The notes under the pieces are model-generated. The model was not told the origin of the DNA. It was given only the letters and a program-made list of their open reading frames with translations, and did no database searches. 64,000 bases of DNA from Eubacterium sp. 1001713B170207_170306_E7 (GTDB lineage: Bacteria; Bacillota; Clostridia; Eubacteriales; Eubacteriaceae): contig NZ_JADMVE010000003.1 in assembly GCF_015547515.1 (NCBI RefSeq), positions 469,324 through 533,323 of the forward strand, in the 5' to 3' direction. Below, piece after piece: positions 27,901 through 34,671 of the stretch (its first letter is position 1; the number at the start of each line of letters is the position of its first letter). The translations under genes and the position numbers were made by a program.

Positions 27901-29307
27901 CAAAGGGTTCGGAACCGCCAAGTGGACCCAAGCGTAGACAACATGCTGTGCATCACCAACGATGGCCGCAAGCTGGCCCTGGACCAGCGGCTCTTAAACC
28001 CCATGCTGCCCGACGATCCCGGCAGCAAGGTCAACGCCCTGGTTCAGGAAACCTACAATCTGTGGAAGGAAAACGAAGAAAAACGGTTAACCCAACTCAT
28101 TTTTTGCGATCTTTCGACCCCGAAAAAGGACAGCGCCTTTAACGTTTATGACGACATCAAGGCCAAACTCATCCAGAAAGGTGTGCCCGATGTGGAAGTG
28201 GCTTACATTCACGAAGCCGACACCGAAGCCAAAAAGAAGGCCATGTTTGCCAAAGTGCGGACCGGCGTGATCCGCATTGAGCTGGGCAGCACGGCGAAGA
28301 TGGGGGCCGGGACCAATGTACAGGATTTGATCATTGCCTCCCACGATCTGGATATTCCCTGGCGGCCCCGGGATCTGGAGCAGCGGGGCGGACGTTCCAT
28401 AAGACAGGGGAACCAAAACCCCAGGGTGCAGATTGTCCGCTACATTACCAAGGGGACCTTTGACGCCTACATGTTCCAGCTCCTCGAGAATAAACAGCGC
28501 TATATCTCCCAGATCATGACGGGCAAATCCCCGGCCCGGACCATGGAGGACGTGGATGATGTGGCGCTCTCCTTTGCCGAAATCAAGGCCCTGGCAACGG
28601 GCAATCCGCAAATCAAGGAGAAGATGGACCTGGACATTGAAGTCTCCAAGCTTCAGACACTCAAACAAAGCTACTTGTCTCAAAAATACCGTCTGGAGGA
28701 CCGGATCAGCAAGGAATACCCGAAGGAGATCGCCGGGCTTGAGGAAACCATCGAGCAGCTGGAAAAGGATGTTTTGCATGTCAAAGCTCAGGGCCCCCTG
28801 GATAAAGAGACCTTTACCATGCGTGTCGGTCAGAAAATCTATACGGATAAAGTAAAGGCCGGTGAGGCTTTGATCCAGGCCTGCCGGGGCATCAACGGCA
28901 GTGACCCGGTGCCCATTGGCACCTATTTAGAATGGCCCATGACCCTGCACTACAAAGCCTTTTCGCAGGAATTTAAGCTGAAAATCGGTCATAAGATGAA
29001 GTATGCGGTCACGCTGAGCACCAACCCCGAAGGGAATATCGCGCGTATCAACAACGCCATCAAGGGCGTTGAAACAACGCTTCATGAGAAAAAAGAAGCA
29101 CTGGAAAACACGAAGACACAGCTCGCGAAGGCGAAAATTGAAGTGGCAAAGCCCTTTACACGGGAGCAGGAGCTCAAGGAAAAATCCGCCCGCCTGTTTG
29201 AGCTCAATGCGCTGCTGTCCGCGGACAGCAAGGATATTGCGCTCATTGACTCTGAGCCTGAGGAAGGTGAAATACAGACGGTGAAAACCAAGGAAAGAAC
29301 GCGTTAA
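21964..29307 (+). CDS. Giant ICE protein: ArdC-like domain, N6-adenine methylase and SNF2-type helicase
   Basis: The 2447-residue protein starts with an ArdC-N-like domain (RPENWLAFLKTASANFRLPF, residues 18-75). After a linker that reads through tnpV there are repetitive middle domains, then an N6-methylase with DPACGTGHF at 943-951 and the target loop NVPYG at 1007-1011. The helicase has Walker A GSGKT at 1651-1655, a DEAD box at 1812-1815, TGTPISNSM and the C-terminal RGGRSIRQGNQNPRV. A coiled-coil C-terminus follows. Such proteins occur in Tn1549-type ICEs and may methylate and remodel incoming element DNA to avoid restriction. Residues about 284-400 are low-complexity because the DNA there also encodes TnpV. 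Confidence 0.9.
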   Translation: MRYQSVVTLYNATLQEVTARPENWLAFLKTASANFRLPFDEQLLVYAQRPDVTAVLTTERWNRRFGRWVKPGSKGIAVFDKQSDRLHLKHYFDLSDTKEGWNKDRVRPVPLWQVQDPYHLAIIETLEDTFGTLEARDNLMQAIISVSVNAGEDNLRDYLEDLKQSVAGSYLDGLDDLNLSKRLRDLMVNSMTYMLMLRCGLDTKDLFEADDFREITTFNTPQTVNIIGSATCEITAMALSAVAKTTRRLQREEKIDPGMFAKTEEPAYNEKQEKTPLNERSVKNERHLQPAGRLPAAQPDRAGGSAHATGQIREPAENLPDATPLRPVPEPAHPGETQRPLNRDTGKRQQADGLDHDSDDGSGRDQRGTESSESHAVDRAGEQPPEDRGGTDSSGTDLRLSTALPVSTFPEDIFEEILIITPHLRNPKKTIQAVFEKQTEAERRARYLNRIFNKEVTALTLKNGQPVFYEATEDALCFWSGTSETRTAESHVSWQSMAKSLDRMIRTNRFTDHYRPIPSALEQQRLLDGKAEEKTPSAFLLAQERPSELKAGDSIAFGTTEYRILRMDDQQVELQNQAYPLLTETFDREVFDQRLQETSAHILQPAPVKQAPDIVTEDTPVPKTAEETVELDTKEKRALSSLPEIPKDVPGYQLGYGLLGNGVTVWNRLVEEHGDYQTIAHISPEGQITFYQDDLPDAVIQRIENQAASEKRAYLERTKPEKPAEAITVGMELEIDDRRYRVDAIDQELNEVSLQDITFNQSTGFPIFRREPLSFVNRYLDKQPTRPEAHRTDEKSPVQESANHEDFNEPAPDKAILTASLEQHQYRITEDTLGTGGPKEKFKANIAAIKTLKQCEAEGRLATAEEQNILAGYVGWGGLPDAFDTTKDSWRTEYQQLKDLLTEEEYKTARASTLTAFYTPPVVIKAMYQALERMGFRQGNILDPACGTGHFFGLLPESMADSQLYGVELDPLTAGIAKQLYPNSHIVNSGFEHFKPPDGFFDVAIGNVPYGQFKVNDPQYNRENFLIHDYFFAKALDTVRPGGIVAFITSKGTLDKQNSSVREYLARRAELVGAVRLPDNTFTANAGTRVTADILFFKCRDFLVPEKEELPAWTALNMDDAGIEMNDYFVDHPKMILGKMVVENGPFGPETRCKAVEGERLADRLSEAIRRLPSDIFEYDFGPEEDMEGEETETIPADFSVRNFSFTLKNNKIYYRENSQMRRITTNKTAENRIRGMIDLREITRKLIDLQLEDYPDKDITLEQMRLNQVYDAYVKHYGRLNTQANRLVFRDDHSYPLLCSLEILDPMGSFVRKADLFTKRTILPRVEITHVDTAAEALAVSLAERAKVDLLYMAGLLYTSEQEPGLFAPQQETGGPLITLDETPFRKLVESLKGVIFKTPESGPFDFAGNWAEGWQTADEYLSGNVREKLSVARLAAAAYPEFTQNVDALEKVQPQDLDASEIAVRLGTTWIPQEDIQDFAFETFETSNYYQRKIKIRQYPHNLEWRIEGKMLDRESVLVHETFGTTRKNAYEILETTLNLKDAKVYDYIFDDNGNRKPVLNQKETTLALEKQEQLKQAFQDWIWSDSGRRDRLTKYYNENFNATRLRTYDGAHLKFYGMNPEYTLRPHQLNGVARTIYGGNTLLAHVVGSGKTFTMIASAMEQKRLGLCRKSMFVLPNHIVGQFASEWLQLYPSANLLVTTKRDFERQNRRHFCAKIATGDWDGVLIAHSQFEKIPLSNARQIAFYQIQVDEILGYLEELKYELGERMTVKQLESSRKNIEKKIQTLMRQKDKDDVITFEELGVDRLFVDEADEFKNLFAYTKMRNVGGISQTEAQKSTDMFLKTRYMDELTGGKGVIFATGTPISNSMVEMFTLMRYLQYHTLNRLKLTMFDAWASTFGETITALELAPEGSTYRMKTRFARFHNLPELMTLFREVADIQTADMLKLPVPEAMYRVIETEPSEFQKEMLEGLVERAQRVRNRQVDPSVDNMLCITNDGRKLALDQRLLNPMLPDDPGSKVNALVQETYNLWKENEEKRLTQLIFCDLSTPKKDSAFNVYDDIKAKLIQKGVPDVEVAYIHEADTEAKKKAMFAKVRTGVIRIELGSTAKMGAGTNVQDLIIASHDLDIPWRPRDLEQRGGRSIRQGNQNPRVQIVRYITKGTFDAYMFQLLENKQRYISQIMTGKSPARTMEDVDDVALSFAEIKALATGNPQIKEKMDLDIEVSKLQTLKQSYLSQKYRLEDRISKEYPKEIAGLEETIEQLEKDVLHVKAQGPLDKETFTMRVGQKIYTDKVKAGEALIQACRGINGSDPVPIGTYLEWPMTLHYKAFSQEFKLKIGHKMKYAVTLSTNPEGNIARINNAIKGVETTLHEKKEALENTKTQLAKAKIEVAKPFTREQELKEKSARLFELNALLSADSKDIALIDSEPEEGEIQTVKTKERTR
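22814..23164 (+). CDS. tnpV: TnpV-like protein nested in another frame of the methylase/helicase gene
   Basis: ATG 22814 has GAAAGGAG 10 nt upstream and opens a 116-residue frame, +1 to the surrounding giant ORF. It has typical TnpV features: YSQQGDYLLPNLTVP, a GKYASLRKTYLMQHHYGLY helix, LLTQGKLNAHLTEI and NLQRTVEEQILQELI. The giant ORF over the same bases yields an Arg/Pro/Gly-rich, featureless linker, so TnpV is the constrained frame here. TnpV is known from clostridial mobilisable elements; its function is unclear. Confidence 0.82.
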   Translation: MNVTYSQQGDYLLPNLTVPEEVPMPQGKYASLRKTYLMQHHYGLYLNLLTQGKLNAHLTEIQESASKRMALITTQMMAAEGINEALKAQNPMRWTGLVNNLQRTVEEQILQELIYD

Positions 29308-29505
29308 GTCCAGAAATCATTTTGTTAATGCTGGATTTTATAAAATTGTAGCAAATTTAAAAATTAGGATGTTATGGCAAGCGGTGTTTCAAGGTGATAT
29401 GCTGCTTTTTTATTTCCCGGAAAGGAGGGGATGCCCTTGGGCTTTTATGAATGAAATCGCAAAATGAACGGTTTATCTCGCAGAATTAACAGAAAAGGAG
29501 ACAAA

Positions 29506-29562
29506 ATGATGTGTAAGATTCAGATCGAATTACCCGATCAATTTAAAAAAAGGAGACCCTAA
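29506..29562 (+). CDS. 18-residue micro-ORF covering the next gene's ribosome binding site
   Basis: ATG 29506 lies 6 nt after AAAAGGAG and encodes MMCKIQIELPDQFKKRRP. Its last codons (AAAGGAGACCC) form the Shine-Dalgarno of the gene at 29564, and the stop is 1 nt before that ATG. The arrangement would couple translation of the two. Translation is not proven. Confidence 0.42.
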   Translation: MMCKIQIELPDQFKKRRP

Positions 29563-29563
29563 A

Positions 29564-30106
29564 ATGGAAAATATTTTAAAGCAGCTCATCGATGGACTGG
29601 CCAATTGTGATGTCGTAATGGACTTTGCTATTATGACCAATCCCGCAGAAAATCCCGTGGACACGCTCAAAGCCAGCGAAGCTGAGCTTGAAAAGCTTCA
29701 GGACCCTTACGAGGAAGAAAGCCTTCATGACAGCCTGCCGGACAACCCACAAAACTCAGATTTTGAGAAACTTGATGAAAACTGGGAGGAGATTGACATG
29801 GATGATTTTTACCCAGAACCATCGCCCCTGACCGCCATTTACCTGGATACCATTCAACGGTTATCGGTCAATAACGTTGACTATCAGAACTTGAAAGACG
29901 AACATGACGCCATGATGGACGATCCTTCGCTCATCAAATTGCTTTCAGATGAAGCGGCCATCACCCTGACCAGTGAAGAACTTCAGCAGATCCATCACTA
30001 CTTGTTTTTGGAAGATCAGATGGCCGAAATGGAGCAGGAAGCGCTCTATTTCAGAGGCCACGCCGATTGCCTGAAATACCTGAAGCGTATGGATCAGGCC
30101 CATTAA
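29564..30106 (+). CDS. Acidic ICE protein, unknown (DUF6809-like C-terminus possible)
   Basis: The 180-residue protein is strongly acidic in residues 30-85 (EELEK, PYEEES, NWEEIDMDD). The C-terminal part, SEELQQIHHYLFLEDQMAEMEQ and YFRGHADCLKYLKRMD, is helical and resembles small clostridial DUF6809-type proteins, a weak match. A DNA-mimic role is conceivable from the acidity but speculative. It ends just before a strong terminator. Confidence 0.6.
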   Translation: MENILKQLIDGLANCDVVMDFAIMTNPAENPVDTLKASEAELEKLQDPYEEESLHDSLPDNPQNSDFEKLDENWEEIDMDDFYPEPSPLTAIYLDTIQRLSVNNVDYQNLKDEHDAMMDDPSLIKLLSDEAAITLTSEELQQIHHYLFLEDQMAEMEQEALYFRGHADCLKYLKRMDQAH

Positions 30107-30118
30107 AAAAGCGTGACG

Positions 30119-30150
30119 GCCAACCGGTTTTATGTCGGTTGGCTTTTTTA
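30119..30150 (+). terminator. Terminator after the acidic protein gene
   Basis: GCCAACCG (30119-30126) pairs with CGGTTGGC (30136-30143), followed by six T. Confidence 0.9.
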
Positions 30151-30190
30151 ATGAAATAAAATATCCACGGGTTTGTGGAAAGGATATGCG

Positions 30191-31135
30191 GTGAACAATG
30201 AGGATTTAAAAACCATGCAGGCGTGGCCTTTGGAACGCAAGGTCCGCGTCTCACAGTTAAGAATTATGGAGTGGTATCAGTATTGGCATGGACAGGTGTG
30301 TGTGAGTTTTTCAGGGGGAAAAGACAGCACCGTGCTCCTGGATCTGGCCCGGCACATTTATCCAGATATTCCTGCCATTTTTGTCGATACCGGCCTGGAG
30401 TACCCGGAAATACGCCGCTTTGCCCTTAGTCAGGACAATGTTTTCAGGTTAAAACCGAAGCTGCGTTTCGATGAAGTCATTAAAGAGTACGGGTATCCGG
30501 TCATCAGCAAAAGAGTGGCTGGAGCCGTTGAAGATGCCAAACGGAACCTGCCCCTTGGAAAAATCACGACCGGGATACAACAGCTGATGGGCACTTATCA
30601 GGAGGGACGTTCCTGGTTTAGCTTTCCGAAATGGTATTTTCTAATCGACGCCCCCTTTAAAATCAGCGTCCGGTGCTGCGATGTGATGAAGAAAGCCCCC
30701 ATCAAAGCCTTTCAGCACACGCATGGTTTTCAGCCCATGGTGGGAACACTGGCCGAGGAAGGGATGCAGCGTAAAGTGAATTGGTACCAGTATGGCTGCA
30801 ACATTTTTGATTCGAAAAATCCGGTATCCCGGCCCCTTTCGTTCTGGCGAAATCAGGATATACTGGCCTATCTGAAGCAGACCGGCCTTCCGTTTAGTTC
30901 GGTTTATGGGGCGATTGTGGAGGAAGCACAAATGACCATGCCCTTTATGGAGCGGAAGCTGCGCACCACAAAATGCGACCGGACCGGGTGTATATACTGC
31001 ATGTTTGGCATCCATCTGGATCAGAGGCCCAACCGGTTCGAACGCTTGCGATACACCCATCCAAAGCAATACCAGTATTGCGTGGAACAATTAGGCTGCG
31101 GAAAGGTACTGGATTTTCTCGAAATCCCCTATTAA
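30191..31135 (+). CDS. PAPS-reductase-family (PP-loop) protein
   Basis: GTG 30191 follows GGAAAGGA. The 314-residue protein has the PP-loop SGGKDS at 41-46 and FVDTGLEYPEI, as in adenylyl-sulfate/PAPS reductases and DndC-like sulfurtransferases. Cys clusters CC (about 163-164) and C262, C267, C270 in CDRTGCIYC could hold an Fe-S cluster. ICE-borne members are not part of sulfate assimilation operons. A DNA or tRNA sulfur-modification role is possible, but no DndB/D/E or SspB-like partner is in this window. It is flanked by terminators and ICE accessory genes. Confidence 0.82.
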   Translation: MNNEDLKTMQAWPLERKVRVSQLRIMEWYQYWHGQVCVSFSGGKDSTVLLDLARHIYPDIPAIFVDTGLEYPEIRRFALSQDNVFRLKPKLRFDEVIKEYGYPVISKRVAGAVEDAKRNLPLGKITTGIQQLMGTYQEGRSWFSFPKWYFLIDAPFKISVRCCDVMKKAPIKAFQHTHGFQPMVGTLAEEGMQRKVNWYQYGCNIFDSKNPVSRPLSFWRNQDILAYLKQTGLPFSSVYGAIVEEAQMTMPFMERKLRTTKCDRTGCIYCMFGIHLDQRPNRFERLRYTHPKQYQYCVEQLGCGKVLDFLEIPY

Positions 31136-31202
31136 AAAAAATCAATTGGAATCAAAAGCTGACAAAACGTTGGCTTTTTTGAGTAAAAAAGGAGACAACA
31201 GA

Positions 31203-31781
31203 ATGCCCAAATATGATGTCACCGTTACCGAACTTGCCTGTGCCGTTGTGACGGTTGAGGCAGCAGACAAAGAAGCCGCGAAGGATCAGGTGGAAGCCAT
31301 GTTTAACCGTGGGGAGTGTTCCTTTACGGATGATAAAGACCTCGAATTTGAAGCCGAATTAAACCCCGAGGCGTTTTATGAAATTCAGGAACCTGAAGAA
31401 ATAACCGTTTTGATGGTGCCAGAAGGGAAGCCGCCAAAGCCCCAAACCGTTGAAAACAGTATGCGAGCCATCAACCGAATGATGGGTGGATTTGTGGAGT
31501 TTTATCCCTTGGAAATCCCCACGGTCATCATCTGGATCAGAAGAAAACAGTTTGATAAAACAGAAATGAATCGAATGATCGATGATGAAAAAGGCAATCA
31601 TCAGCGGGATGTCTACGGTGATTTTTTCCTTTGTAACCGGGCACCAGATGGCCAAAACTTTGAAAGCCTGACCCCGGAACAGATCAAGAAATACACTCAA
31701 AGATTTGAACAACCCGATGAAATGCGAACGTCCCCCAAGGATCAAAAACGCCCGAAAAAGAAACGGGATAACGTGCGTTAA
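31203..31781 (+). CDS. DpnD/PcfM-like plus DUF3846 protein, copy 1
   Basis: ATG 31203 follows AAAAGGAGACA. Residues 1-50 (YDVTVTELACAVVTVEAADKE, FNRGECSF, DLEFEAEL) match the DpnD/PcfM style. Residues 60-150 (VLMVPEGKPPKPQTVENSMRA, GGFVEFYPLEIP, VYGDFFLC) match DUF3846. The last 40 residues (SLTPEQIKKYTQRFEQPDEM, then a basic tail) are shared with the next gene. Total 192 residues. These domains recur in Firmicutes conjugative elements; no biochemical function is known. Confidence 0.8.
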   Translation: MPKYDVTVTELACAVVTVEAADKEAAKDQVEAMFNRGECSFTDDKDLEFEAELNPEAFYEIQEPEEITVLMVPEGKPPKPQTVENSMRAINRMMGGFVEFYPLEIPTVIIWIRRKQFDKTEMNRMIDDEKGNHQRDVYGDFFLCNRAPDGQNFESLTPEQIKKYTQRFEQPDEMRTSPKDQKRPKKKRDNVR

Positions 31782-31804
31782 CCCTAAATAAAGGAGAAAA
31801 ATTT

Positions 31805-32371
31805 ATGGAAAAATATGTTGTCACAGTCTGCGAAACACGTCAGCGGGAAATTGAAGTGGAGGCTGAAAGTGCCGAGCTGGCCCGGAAAATCATAAAAGAA
31901 AGATGGTGTCAACGGGGGCATTTGTGTCTGGATGAAATGGATTTTGCCCATGTCACCATTGAAGCCGAGCCAAGCCCCAAAAAGCGCGAAAAGATCACCT
32001 ATCTCTATGTGCCGGTGGGAAAACCGCCCGAGGTCCGAACTGTGATTAAGGATTCCGAAACGATGCGAAGGCTGCTAAGAGAGTACCGGAGGGCACGTCC
32101 ACTTGAGGAGAACGTGGCACTGATGAGCCGGGAAACCAACCAACCTTTAAACCGCGCGCTTTATGGCGAAGACCATGATTTACAGACGGTTATCACCGGC
32201 GATTTTTTGATTTTTCATGCACCCTGGGATAAAGGGTACTGTGAAAGTTTGACGCCGGAACAGATAAAAAAATACCAGGAGCGCTTCCAATATCCCGAAA
32301 AATTTGTCAAAAACGGCGATGAATTTTCAGTCATCACCATTAAAACCAAGCCCAAAGCGCACGCGCGATGA
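31805..32371 (+). CDS. DpnD/PcfM-like plus DUF3846 protein, copy 2
   Basis: The 188-residue product has the same two-domain order as its upstream neighbour: YVVTVCETRQREIEVEAESAE at the start, YLYVPVGKPPEVRTV, NRALYGEDHD and TGDFLIFHAP in the middle, and the shared SLTPEQIKKYQERFQYPE end. A tandem duplication followed by divergence is likely. The start has AAAGGAG. It is the last gene before the candidate transfer-origin region. Confidence 0.8.
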   Translation: MEKYVVTVCETRQREIEVEAESAELARKIIKERWCQRGHLCLDEMDFAHVTIEAEPSPKKREKITYLYVPVGKPPEVRTVIKDSETMRRLLREYRRARPLEENVALMSRETNQPLNRALYGEDHDLQTVITGDFLIFHAPWDKGYCESLTPEQIKKYQERFQYPEKFVKNGDEFSVITIKTKPKAHAR

Positions 32372-32399
32372 AGTGTTTTACGAAGAAGACCATCCTTTT

Positions 32400-32580
32400 T
32401 TAAAAAAAGAACCATTAAGAAAGTGTATTTATCAGGGGAATCGGGGTCCCGTGAGTCGGTCTTAGCCAGCACTGAATAAGGTTACTACCTGCGGCGGAAA
32501 CCCGATTCGCTGTTTGGGGAGAACCCCAATCCCCCTTTGATACAAAAGAAATGAAAACCATCCGAATATAAGGAGCGAAA
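32400..32580. other. Structured intergenic region upstream of mobC; candidate oriT
   Basis: An 8-bp inverted repeat GAATCGGG (32438-32445) / CCCGATTC (32501-32508) encloses 55 nt, followed by a perfect TTGGGG-AGAA-CCCCAA hairpin (32514-32529). No ORF occupies it. Position close to mobC and the relaxase fits an origin of transfer, but no known nic consensus was recognised. Confidence 0.35.
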
Positions 32581-32581
32581 G

Positions 32582-32995
32582 ATGAAACGATCAGAACTAA
32601 AATTTGAGGATGCCGGCATTTTTGTGATCCGGCAGCAGCAAGAGGAAGAAGTCAAGGTTACGATTACCGAGAGCAAAGGCGGTGCCGTCATGTCGGTCAG
32701 TTTTTATCATGGTGCGCTGTTTAAGATCACCGCCAAGGATCGAATGGTGTACGCCCGAAGTAAAGACCGCATCTATTTTTCAGAACCGCCCAAAGGGTAT
32801 CGTGGCTATAAAATTTCCAAGAAAAATAAGCATGAGGGCAGCAAAGCGGTCTATGGAATCTCCTCCACAAAATTTGTCCATCAAGATATGCAGGGGCAGT
32901 ATGATCTCCGATATGATCCGGAATGCGAACTCTTTTACATTGATAAGATGGACCGAATCGAAGCAGGTGATCACCATGCGCACACGAACCGTTGA
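32582..32995 (+). CDS. Small ICE protein upstream of mobC, unknown
   Basis: ATG 32582 has AAGGAGCG upstream. The 137-residue product is beta-rich and basic (KVTITESKGGAVMSVSFYHGALFKI, GYRGYKISKKNK) and has no recognised family. It overlaps mobC by 20 nt, so it is co-translated with the mobilisation genes. It could be an auxiliary DNA-binding protein of the relaxosome; that is a positional guess. Confidence 0.6.
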   Translation: MKRSELKFEDAGIFVIRQQQEEEVKVTITESKGGAVMSVSFYHGALFKITAKDRMVYARSKDRIYFSEPPKGYRGYKISKKNKHEGSKAVYGISSTKFVHQDMQGQYDLRYDPECELFYIDKMDRIEAGDHHAHTNR

Positions 32996-33296
32996 CATTC
33001 ACTTTCGGCTGACCCCGTCTGAAGCCAAACGCCTGAACGCCAACGTCCAAAAGACCGGGCTGAACCGGTCTGAGTATCTCAGAACCCTGGTCGAGGGCAA
33101 GCAGCCCTGCGAAAAACCCGACGAGACGTTTTATGAGATGATGGGAGAAATGCGGGCCATTGGCATCAACCTGAACCAGATTGCGGCCAAGGCCAACGTG
33201 CTGGGCTTTGTGGATCAGCCCCGGTATGAAAAAGAAGCGGCCCGATGGCGGCAGTTCATGCTGGCAGTCAAAGAAAAATTCCTGGAGCCTAAATAA
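32976..33296 (+). CDS. mobC: MobC-type relaxosome accessory protein
   Basis: ATG 32976 after AGGTGATC. The 106-residue product has an N-terminal ribbon-helix-helix (IHFRLTPSEAKRLNANVQKTGLNRSEYLR, residues 8-36) and the family block AIGINLNQIAAKANVLG. MobC proteins bind oriT and help the relaxase open it. It sits 1 nt before the relaxase start. Confidence 0.9.
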   Translation: MRTRTVDIHFRLTPSEAKRLNANVQKTGLNRSEYLRTLVEGKQPCEKPDETFYEMMGEMRAIGINLNQIAAKANVLGFVDQPRYEKEAARWRQFMLAVKEKFLEPK

Positions 33297-33297
33297 A

Positions 33298-34671
33298 ATG
33301 GCCACCACCAAAATCTGGGACGTCCATGGCCGGATCGACCATGTGATCAACTACGTCCTCAACCATGACAAAACTGAAAACGAAGGCTTTGCAGAAACAG
33401 CGACAGAGGGGGAAACCCTTCAAGCCCTCACCGGTTATGTTACCCAGGTGGATAAAATCAAACAGCCCTTCTTTGTGACCGGGCTCAATTGTCTGCCCGA
33501 AACCGCGGTCCAGGAAATGAAATTGACCCAAAAGCAATATCATAAGGAAGGTGGCATTATAGCCTATCATGGCTATCAGAGCTTTGCCCCCGGAGAGGTC
33601 ACCGCCGAGCAGGCCCACGAGATCGGCGTGAAGCTGGCCAAGGAACTCTGGGGTGACCGTTTTGAGGTGATCATCGCGACCCATCAGGACCGGGAGCACC
33701 TTCATAATCATTTTGTCCTCAATGCCATCTCTTTTAAAGACGGGCTTCGATATTACGATTGCAACGCCACCTACGACCTCATGCGCGAGACCTCGGACCG
33801 GCTCTGCAAGGCATACCAGTTGTCTGTCATTGAAGATCCGCAGACGGGAAGGCGGCCAAGCTACAAAGCCTACCTGGATAAAGAGTCCGGTAAACCCATC
33901 TGGCATGATCTGATCATCAAGGACATTGACGCGGTTATGGCGGAGAGCGTGACCCTGCGCCAGTTCTTTTTCCGGATGCGGCAGAAGGGCTACCAATTTA
34001 AGCCAAACGCCAAATATTTTACCTTAAGGCCGCCGGGCAAGGAACGCTTTGTCCGCATTGACCGCAAATACCCAGAGTACAGCCTGGAGAAAATCGAAGC
34101 CCGGATTTACGCGCAGGAAAAAATCAAGCGTCATCAACCCGAACCGAGCATCACCCATAAAAAAATGAAACTCCAGGGCAATTATCAGAAAGTTAAAAAG
34201 ACAGGAGGTCTGCGGGGCCTGTACCTGCATTACTGCTACCGGCTGGGTGTCTTTGAGAAAAGAAAAAACAAAAAGCGGGATACCGCCCATTTAAATTTTG
34301 TCTACCGGGAGGACATCCGCAAGCTTGAGCAGATAACGGATGAAACCATCTTTTTATGTCACCACAAAATGGACAGCCTGGAAGCACTGCAAGCCTTCAA
34401 GGCATCCAACCAGGAGAAAATCAAGACACAGTGCATTGCGAGGAAGAAGCTGCGCAACCAGCTCCGCACGGTCAAAGACGAACCCCAGCGGTCCGAGCTT
34501 TTGAACCAAGCGGCGGAGCTGAGTGTCCAGATTAAGAAGCTGAGAAAGGAGGTGAGGCTGTGTGAAAGCATTGAGGAACGGGCTGTAAGCCTGCGTGAAA
34601 AAATGAAAGCTGCCGAAGCGGAAGCAGAAAAATCAAAAAATGAAAAGGAGGTAAAACACATTGAACACTAG
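33298..34671 (+). CDS. MOB_P-type relaxase
   Basis: ATG 33298 directly follows mobC. The 457-residue protein begins with the motif I region RIDHVINYVLNHDKT (candidate nucleophile Tyr19). It has the HUH motif HQDREHLHNHF with His129, His134, His136 and His138, then VLNAISFKDG. The C-terminal 130 residues are lysine-rich coiled coil (EELNQAAELSVQIKKLRKEV-like helices). It nicks oriT and leads the strand through the VirD4/T4SS channel. Codon context and the downstream overlap with pcfB (11 nt) show a single operon. Confidence 0.93.
   Translation: MATTKIWDVHGRIDHVINYVLNHDKTENEGFAETATEGETLQALTGYVTQVDKIKQPFFVTGLNCLPETAVQEMKLTQKQYHKEGGIIAYHGYQSFAPGEVTAEQAHEIGVKLAKELWGDRFEVIIATHQDREHLHNHFVLNAISFKDGLRYYDCNATYDLMRETSDRLCKAYQLSVIEDPQTGRRPSYKAYLDKESGKPIWHDLIIKDIDAVMAESVTLRQFFFRMRQKGYQFKPNAKYFTLRPPGKERFVRIDRKYPEYSLEKIEARIYAQEKIKRHQPEPSITHKKMKLQGNYQKVKKTGGLRGLYLHYCYRLGVFEKRKNKKRDTAHLNFVYREDIRKLEQITDETIFLCHHKMDSLEALQAFKASNQEKIKTQCIARKKLRNQLRTVKDEPQRSELLNQAAELSVQIKKLRKEVRLCESIEERAVSLREKMKAAEAEAEKSKNEKEVKHIEH

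Noticed and set aside
34359..34661. Ser-rich minus-strand frame opposite the relaxase coiled coil
   Set aside because: Composition is the complement of Lys/Glu/Ala codons on the plus strand, a common artefact.
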